This document shows positions 9,027 to 13,537 of a DNA stretch of 13,537 bases, piece by piece. Below the pieces are notes generated by a model. It searched no databases. It had not been told where the DNA came from and was given only the letters and a program-made list of their open reading frames with translations. Source of the DNA: Chromera velia. Taxonomy: Eukaryota; Sar; Chromeraceae. Made by a program: the position numbers and the translations under genes. Numbering within the stretch: position 1 is the stretch's first letter; each line of letters starts with the position of its first letter. The DNA is taken from NCBI GenBank assembly GCA_018398765.1, contig JAHBMJ010000637.1:29488-43024 (forward strand), given 5' to 3'.

Positions 9027-9053
9027 CTCTTCGTTCACTGTTGTCACGAAGAG
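9027..9053. repeat. 8-bp perfect hairpin inside the copia LTR
   Basis: CTCTTCGT at 9027-9034 pairs with ACGAAGAG at 9046-9053 around an 11-base loop. This is the second structured site in the same LTR. Confidence 0.75.
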
Positions 9054-9213
9054 GCAATCATTCAATCATTCACGTCTGCATGTATATGAATGAAATCTGC
9101 ATGCATGCATGTATCGACTCGCACATGCAAATCGTTAGATCATCATGGGCGGCGGCGGCGGGCGTCGTGCGTGCAGTGGCCCGCACGTCCGTCCACCTCC
9201 GCGCGCACTAACA

Positions 9214-9225
9214 ATCACCCCCTTC
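9214..9225 (-). other. Polypurine tract of the copia element
   Basis: On the minus strand GAAGGGGGTGAT lies directly upstream of the LTR start TGTTAG. Copia elements commonly have a G-rich tract ending close to AT just before the TG of the 3' LTR. About 100 bases separate it from the inferred polyprotein stop at 9327. Confidence 0.8.
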
Positions 9226-9326
9226 GTTCTGGAGGCGACACTGCTCGATCGAAAGAACGAACACTCAAATGCAAATCAAGAAAACGAAAGCAATGAAATC
9301 ATGCAATCATGCATTCAAAGAATTCA

Positions 9327-10191
9327 TCATGCATTTCGCAGGAATTTGGTTTGTCTTTCTGCCCTCTGAAATCCGGTCTCTATCCAGCGAACTGCAGCCC
9401 CTAACTCAGCAAGGCATTCAAGAACGTATTCGAGCTCTCCCTTCTGACTTACACTGTTTAGATGCTAACTGGTGTAAAAGGGGCTGACTGTCTGACACAA
9501 CCAAAACTTCTGGCTTCTTTCCCCAAAGCTTACTCATGAAATGTGTGATTCCAAATGCAGCTTTCACGCCCTCCCTCATTGCTAACAACTCTGCTGACGT
9601 CGTGCTCCCCAGCTTTCTCGCTTCTTTCTTGGAGTACCACGACAAGGTGTTCTCTTCTCCCACCCCTTTCAAATTACTCAAAGCGGAGCGAGGAACTAGC
9701 TGCATTTCATACCCCAGACGCCCTTCCTTCTTGTGCATTTCATACGATGCATCAACCCAAACAAGCAACACAAAGTCATCATTGAGAGAAACGAGTTCTA
9801 GGGGTCGAGACGAGTCCCTTGCATGCCAGAGGGCTTTTTCCGTTGCACGGAGGGTGTGTGGAGATGGCTTGGTGTTCGAACGTGACAGATGACCGAAAAG
9901 GAAATTTAAATGAGGCTGTGTTCTCACCCCCCACCCGAGCGCCCCCACATTGCTCTGTTGCTCAGCACAGAGCGAAGGGTCAACTTCCTCTTCTGAGGGC
10001 AAAAGAAGGTCTCGCTCGGTCAGTGGCTTTCTGGACTGAGGGGGAACAGAAGAAGCGGCTTCCTGCAAGTAACTCCCTTGGTCAAGCAGCATGCGACCCT
10101 CAACCATGCGGACAGACATCCCTATGTATGCATGAAGGGATCCATCATCCATCCTCACTGGCTCGTCCATTTCAAAAAGAGAACGAATCGC
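9327..10191 (-). pseudogene. Copia pol segment 3: RT C-terminus and RNase H (frameshifted)
   Basis: This continues the upstream reverse transcriptase in the same frame after the TAA at 10192. Numbering from the first methionine (10170), YIGMS (15-19) and the GALGWGVRT block (76-84) match the connection region of copia RT. RNase H follows: WVDAS with catalytic D140, TSAE with E194, and VVSDSQ with D227. The in-frame reading then ends at a TGA (9418-9420), before the last RNase H motif. Reading one base over from about 9431-9441 (a GGG run on the minus strand) restores homology at once. The tail includes ECLAELGAAVRWIETG and ends AERQTKFLRNA at a TGA (9327-9329). That AERQTK corresponds to the conserved ADxxTK motif of copia RNase H, with Glu where Asp is usual. 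The RNase H role is removal of RNA from the RNA/DNA hybrid during reverse transcription. The gene is broken as it stands. Confidence 0.88.
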
Positions 10192-10194
10192 TTA
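10192..10194 (-). other. In-frame TAA between the RT catalytic motif and the RT C-terminus
   Basis: Minus-strand TAA between APDVMKEM and AIRSLFEMDEPV. The downstream frame is identical to the upstream one and completes the RT/RNase H architecture, so this is a nonsense lesion within pol. Confidence 0.9.
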
Positions 10195-11274
10195 CATTTC
10201 CTTCATCACGTCTGGTGCGAAAGCGAAAAGGTCGTCTACATGCATCACTAACACACCGACTGGCTTTTTGTTCTTGTCTCTCTTGACCAAAATTGACTCA
10301 GCTATCTCTTCCCATCCCAGTTCCTTCACTCTCTTCTTGAAGTACTGTGTGTACACGCGAGGGCTATCCTTCAAGCCGTAAACAGCCTTCAGGATGCGCA
10401 CACACACACCAGGACGCAAACCAGGATAGACAGAAACAGGCAAGTCAGAAGGGAGTCTAAGCCACACCTCACCATTCTTTCCATCGAGAGGGGCTTGGAG
10501 GAAAGCAGTTGAGATATCTGCCTTCGCTGCCTGAAGCCCACGAGAAAGGGCCCACACAAACGCCGCACGGGAGAGAGAGGAGCTCGCAGTGCCAGAGAAG
10601 GTCTCCAGGAAGCCGTTGTCTCTGGCGTCTTGGAAGCCCTTGGCAACAAGACGGGATTTCGCAACCCGCTCCTCCTCCTTCAGCTTCCACGTGCGTACCC
10701 ACCGGAGAGTGATTGGCTTCACCCCCGGTCTCGGGTGCTGCGTCTGACTGGAGAGATCAAAGACACCACACAGAGCCCAACGCGCCAATTCCTTCTTGTC
10801 GGACTCCACGTGACTCCCTGCTGCAATCTCTTCTGGAGTAGCAGGGATATGTCCTTTTGCATTGTTTTCTCTCTTCATGAGCTTTTTTGCTTTCTCTGCC
10901 TTCAAAGCCATGCACGCGACTTCGAAGTATCTATCTAGCGTTTCTGCTTTCCTCACCTCTTCTCTGGCTCTTCTTTCTTTCTTTCTCTGAAAGATTATTG
11001 CTTTCTTCTCTTTCCTTCCTTTGCTTTTCCAATCGAGAAAATCTGTACGGCAGACCTCCTCTTGAATCTGCTCTACGACTGGGTCAACATCAATCGGCAT
11101 GACATCGACGTCATCAGGCACAGGATCAGAAGAGACGACAGCATGGTCAGAGGATGGAAGGGACTCTGTAGAAACATCAGGAGCAGACTGAAGAGGAACA
11201 GAGGAGGAAGGAGGGTCAGATTTATCCAAACGAGAAAGAAGGTCTGCTGGAATGCCACCCCCGACAGGAGGATC

Positions 11275-11454
11275 GAAACGCTCTACTATGTCTTGCTGCT
11301 TGACATGATGCTCGATTTCTTTCGGCTTCCATTTTCCATTCTCGTCTTTATTGAATCTGGCTACCTTCAAGCCTCGCTCTTGCTTTGCTCCTTCTCGAAC
11401 AATGCGACCAGGCCAAAGGGCACCGTCTGTGTTCCTTGCTAGCACCCACCTGCC
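11275..11454 (-). other. Royal-family (PWWP/Tudor)-like block in the integrase-RT linker
   Basis: Residues 221-280 of the 10192-12114 reading frame. The strand-like pattern is GRWVLAR, then DGALWPGRIV, then LKVARF, then VKQQDIVERF. This lines up with the PWWP layout of GxxVxAK, PWWPArV, VxFF and a closing hydrophobic-Pro/Phe strand. It also fits Tudor (VLAR...DG-W-A-V...). In these families the aromatic cage reads methylated lysine or arginine on histones. Here W223, W234 and F254 would be the candidate aromatic residues. The block lies between acidic, serine-rich linker segments, as an independently folded insert would. The assignment is by eye and unconfirmed. Confidence 0.4.
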
Positions 11455-12213
11455 TGCTTGGCGGCGGGGATGCTCATTTCCATTTTCATCATGCAGCTGG
11501 AAAGGTTCTGTTTCTGGGAAAGAAGAATCAGGCTCGACGTCTTCCCCCCCTGAACGCAAATCAACTGCTGGAACACCCTGACTCTCATGGTCATCATCAC
11601 TGACAGATGAACGCGGCCATCCACCAGACTCCTCTTCAACTTTCTTTTCTTTCCTTACCTCTCTCCATTTCTGTACTTCGTCCACACCCAACCACTTCTC
11701 AAGCCTGACATGCTGTGGATGCACACGCAAAGGGACCCATCGACCCCGCCGCAACACAACGAGCGAACAGACCTGCGGGCCCTGTACCCCCCCGAAGAGT
11801 GCTCGCTCACTCTTTAAAAGAGGGTCCGCTGAACCTGCGGGATCTATCACACGAACCTCATCCCCCATTGCGATTGGGGGCACTCCACACGCATGACCGA
11901 AAATCAAAGAATTGGGAGATATGCCTGTCTTGCTGTGAACGACATCACCTAACTGATTAGCAACGCCGGAGAGAAAGGCAGGCCACAAAGAAAGAGGAAG
12001 ATGGAACTGAATCAAAGTCTTTCTGAGAAGAGAGATGACAGTCGAGTTCATACGTTCAATATCTGACTGAACCTCAGGGCTGAAAGGGGGACCCCTCTCA
12101 TGGTGAAGACCCATGTCATCACACGCCGCTGCGTACCCGATCTCGTCTTCTTCTCCGACGAACTCACCCCCGTTGTCTGTCCGAACGACAAGGGGCTTTC
12201 CGAAACCGCGAAC

Positions 12214-12216
12214 CTA
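12214..12216 (-). other. In-frame TAG inside the integrase core
   Basis: Minus-strand TAG between RQWVRRW and VRGFGKPLVVRTDNGGEF. The frame is the same on both sides and homology to the integrase is uninterrupted, so this is a point nonsense change, not a gene boundary. Confidence 0.9.
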
Positions 12217-13537
12217 CCATCTGCGCACCCACTGACGAAGGTGCCGCACTGCGTGGTGCTTTCTGCGAAGTGCAGAGAGAGAAACTTTCTTGACCCCGCC
12301 ACAAACGATCACCGAAATGTAGCGAAATCCTCCGACACCTTTCGTCCGCATCTCCTTCAAGTCATGAAAGATGACTTGGTTGAAGGGGGCGCGCTCCTTT
12401 GCATGCTGCGGCTGCTTTGACTTTTGGGCTGGCTTGTCACCCTTGGCTGCGGATGAGGTTTTCTCTTCAACGGAAAAACGAACACGCTTTACTGCTTGCT
12501 TCTTCTCTCCCGACTTTTCCTTTTTAAAAATCCCTTTTGCAGGGATCCTTTCCTTTCTCTGATTGGCTGACTTGCACGCTTCGCACAAATCCCTCACATC
12601 TCTGCACTCTTGAGGAGAGAAGGAAAGAGGCACTCCTTTTTCTTCTAGAGTCTTCTCAAGACGAGCGCCCACGGAATGCGCAAGTCGGGAATGCAACACA
12701 TAGAGCAGCTGTTGCTTCCTCTCTGCAGGAAGGGTTTCTGCGGAACGAGCCTCTACAGAGAGGGAGGAAGAGTAGAAAACTTTCTTCTTCCAGGCATCAA
12801 GGGGCACAGTCATCTGCGAGGCTGCTGCTGCTTCATCGTTTTGGCAGAGACGGAGGGCTGGCATCCGTCCCGATCGCTCAACGGGGGCCCGAAAGCTCCT
12901 GCCTTCGGTGTCAGTCAACCTGACATAGCTGCGACGCCTCCGTCTCTTCGAAAGGAAAATCTTCTTCTCTGCACAGGGGAGGAGACCTCTGCCTACGGAA
13001 GGGTGAATAGCCCCCTCCTCAGGAACCTGCCTCACCTTCCCGAACTCATCTCGAACAGGGAAGTGGAAGAGGTGCATGTTGTCAGTGACGAAAGGAGACA
13101 CATCGGGGCCACCCTTTGCGGCGAGGTTGAACTCCGTGCGCCTTTTCTTCTGACCGACCGAGTACTTTGCGAACTCCTCATTGAGCAGTCCGAATGTACA
13201 GCCGGTGTCTGATAGCAACTCGTCGTCTGCATCTGCCTTCAAGAGAATGCGCGCTCTCGAAGTTTTTGTCTGCACACGAAAAGCACAAGAAAGAGAAGGT
13301 GTAGCACCCGACTCTTTGGACGCAGAAGTTGTTGCCGTTGCTGTTGACAATAAATCGACTGACCGGGGGAGCTTAGTGGCCTTGCCTTGCCGAGGTCCAT
13401 CGAAGCGTCTCGCTCCCCTGACGGATACCCTCGGTCCTGCGACCACTCCCACCGGTAGCGCTCTCCCAGGCCAGTGCATGTTCCGGAACGTCGCCCGAAC
13501 CATGTGTGCATGTTCCCTTGGGACCTCTTGGCCCCGG
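12214..13537 (-). pseudogene. Copia pol segment 1: aspartic protease, HHCC and start of integrase (5' partial)
   Basis: The frame is open from the window edge. The first methionine is at 13503, but 11 codons upstream are also open, so the true start is outside. Numbering from 13503, LLSDTGCTFG (97-106) is the protease active site, with D99-T100-G101; many copia elements have DSG at this place. The zinc-binding GAG-pre-integrase motif is H271, H276, C307 and C310 (H-x4-H...C-x2-C). The integrase core begins at VIFHDLKEM with first catalytic Asp D381, and VGGFRYISVIV follows as the next core strand. The frame stops at TAG (12214-12216), but the same frame continues with the second Asp of the core about 12 codons later, so the stop interrupts the integrase. 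The first-to-second Asp spacing of 61 residues is normal for copia. No gag zinc knuckle is visible within the window. Confidence 0.9.

Larger units (their letters stand above)
8697..9213 (-). repeat. 3' LTR of the copia element
   Basis: 517 bases. In element orientation it starts TGTTAG at 9213 and ends CTAACA at 8697, a perfect 6-bp terminal inverted repeat of the TG...CA type that is typical of copia LTRs. The polypurine tract abuts it on the right, and AT-rich host DNA abuts it on the left. It contains two strong hairpins (8926-8964 and 9027-9053). A CATATACATG near 9080-9089 could serve as a TATA-like element, but this is speculative. It does not align with the LTRs of the element at 952-5786, so the two elements are different families. 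Confidence 0.85.
10192..12213 (-). pseudogene. Copia pol segment 2: integrase core end, linker, reverse transcriptase
   Basis: In frame with the segment to its right across a TAG, and ended by a TAA (10192-10194). The part before the first methionine (12114) carries RTDNGGEFVG, with the second integrase Asp at 12175-12177. Numbering from that methionine, PPFSPEVQSDIERMN supplies the third acidic residue, E20. A long linker (about 85-430) follows, with a Royal-family-like block at 221-280 and a basic coiled stretch at 362-415. RVT_2-type reverse transcriptase occupies about 440-640: LRWVRTWKLK (470-479), RLVAKGFQD (488-496), KADISTAFLQ with catalytic D533, YGLKDSPRVY (579-588), and VMHVDDL with the catalytic VDD at 626-628. 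This RT is the copying enzyme of the element. The TAA comes 12 codons after VDD, and homology continues past it, so it is a nonsense lesion (or readthrough site) rather than a natural end. Confidence 0.92.
8697..13537 (-). mobile_element. Ty1/copia LTR retrotransposon, 5' part beyond the window
   Basis: Read right to left, the element shows protease, integrase, reverse transcriptase and RNase H in that order. Integrase before RT is the diagnostic copia (Pseudoviridae-type) arrangement, whereas Ty3/gypsy has integrase last. The 3' LTR (8697-9213) and polypurine tract are complete. The 5' LTR, primer-binding site, gag and N-terminal pol lie past 13537. The visible coding part is broken by a TAG, a TAA and a frameshift. 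If the insertion made a 5-bp duplication, AGATG (8692-8696) should reappear immediately beyond the far 5' LTR. The element sits in the AT-rich inverted-repeat spacer and has clearly higher GC than its flank. Confidence 0.95.

Noticed and set aside
952-9213. Common family for the two retrotransposons
   Set aside because: Both LTRs contain GCATGC-rich stretches, but their ends and overall sequence do not align, and the polypurine tracts differ.
9327-13537. Variant genetic code with UAA and UAG read as Gln (the inferred final stop is UGA)
   Set aside because: Only two UAR codons occur in about 1,400, while ordinary CAA/CAG are common, and a frameshift is also present. Decay explains all three lesions better.

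Overview
The window reads as eukaryotic, retrotransposon-rich DNA, most likely from a single-celled protist. It holds no cellular gene that can be recognised from sequence alone. It is dominated by two LTR retrotransposons separated by an AT-rich stretch of inverted repeats and microsatellites. The polypyrimidine, tetranucleotide and (AT)n tracts together with a Ty1/copia element would suit an alveolate such as a chromerid, but that assignment is a weak inference.

Layout. 1-951: polypyrimidine tract, unassigned sequence with one possible small exon, an (AT)15 microsatellite and AT-rich flank. 952-5786: a plus-strand LTR-retrotransposon-like element with two direct repeats of about 490 bp (952-1437 and 5297-5786, about 93% identical by hand alignment). 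A polypurine tract sits directly against the downstream repeat, and the 3.86-kb interior has no recognisable gag or pol. 5787-8696: AT-rich DNA with at least three inverted-repeat (MITE- or foldback-like) structures, (GAAT)12, a 240-bp TGAG-type array and scattered AAAGTAATTT-like motifs. 8697-13537: a minus-strand Ty1/copia element running off the right edge, with its complete 3' LTR (8697-9213, ends TGTTAG...CTAACA), polypurine tract and most of pol.

The copia polyprotein, read leftwards, contains an aspartic protease (DTG), the HHCC and DDE integrase domains, a long linker, reverse transcriptase (VDD) and RNase H. The reading frame is continuous from the right edge to 9418 apart from an in-frame TAG (12214-12216) and an in-frame TAA (10192-10194). 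A one-base frameshift near 9431-9441 then moves the RNase H tail into the frame that ends at a TGA at 9327. This copy is therefore recent enough to be legible but is dead as it stands. Its 5' LTR and gag lie beyond the window.

The most interesting item is a segment in the integrase-RT linker (about 11454-11275) that resembles a Royal-family chromatin-reader fold (PWWP/Tudor-like). That would parallel the chromodomain of Ty3/gypsy chromoviruses, but in a copia element.
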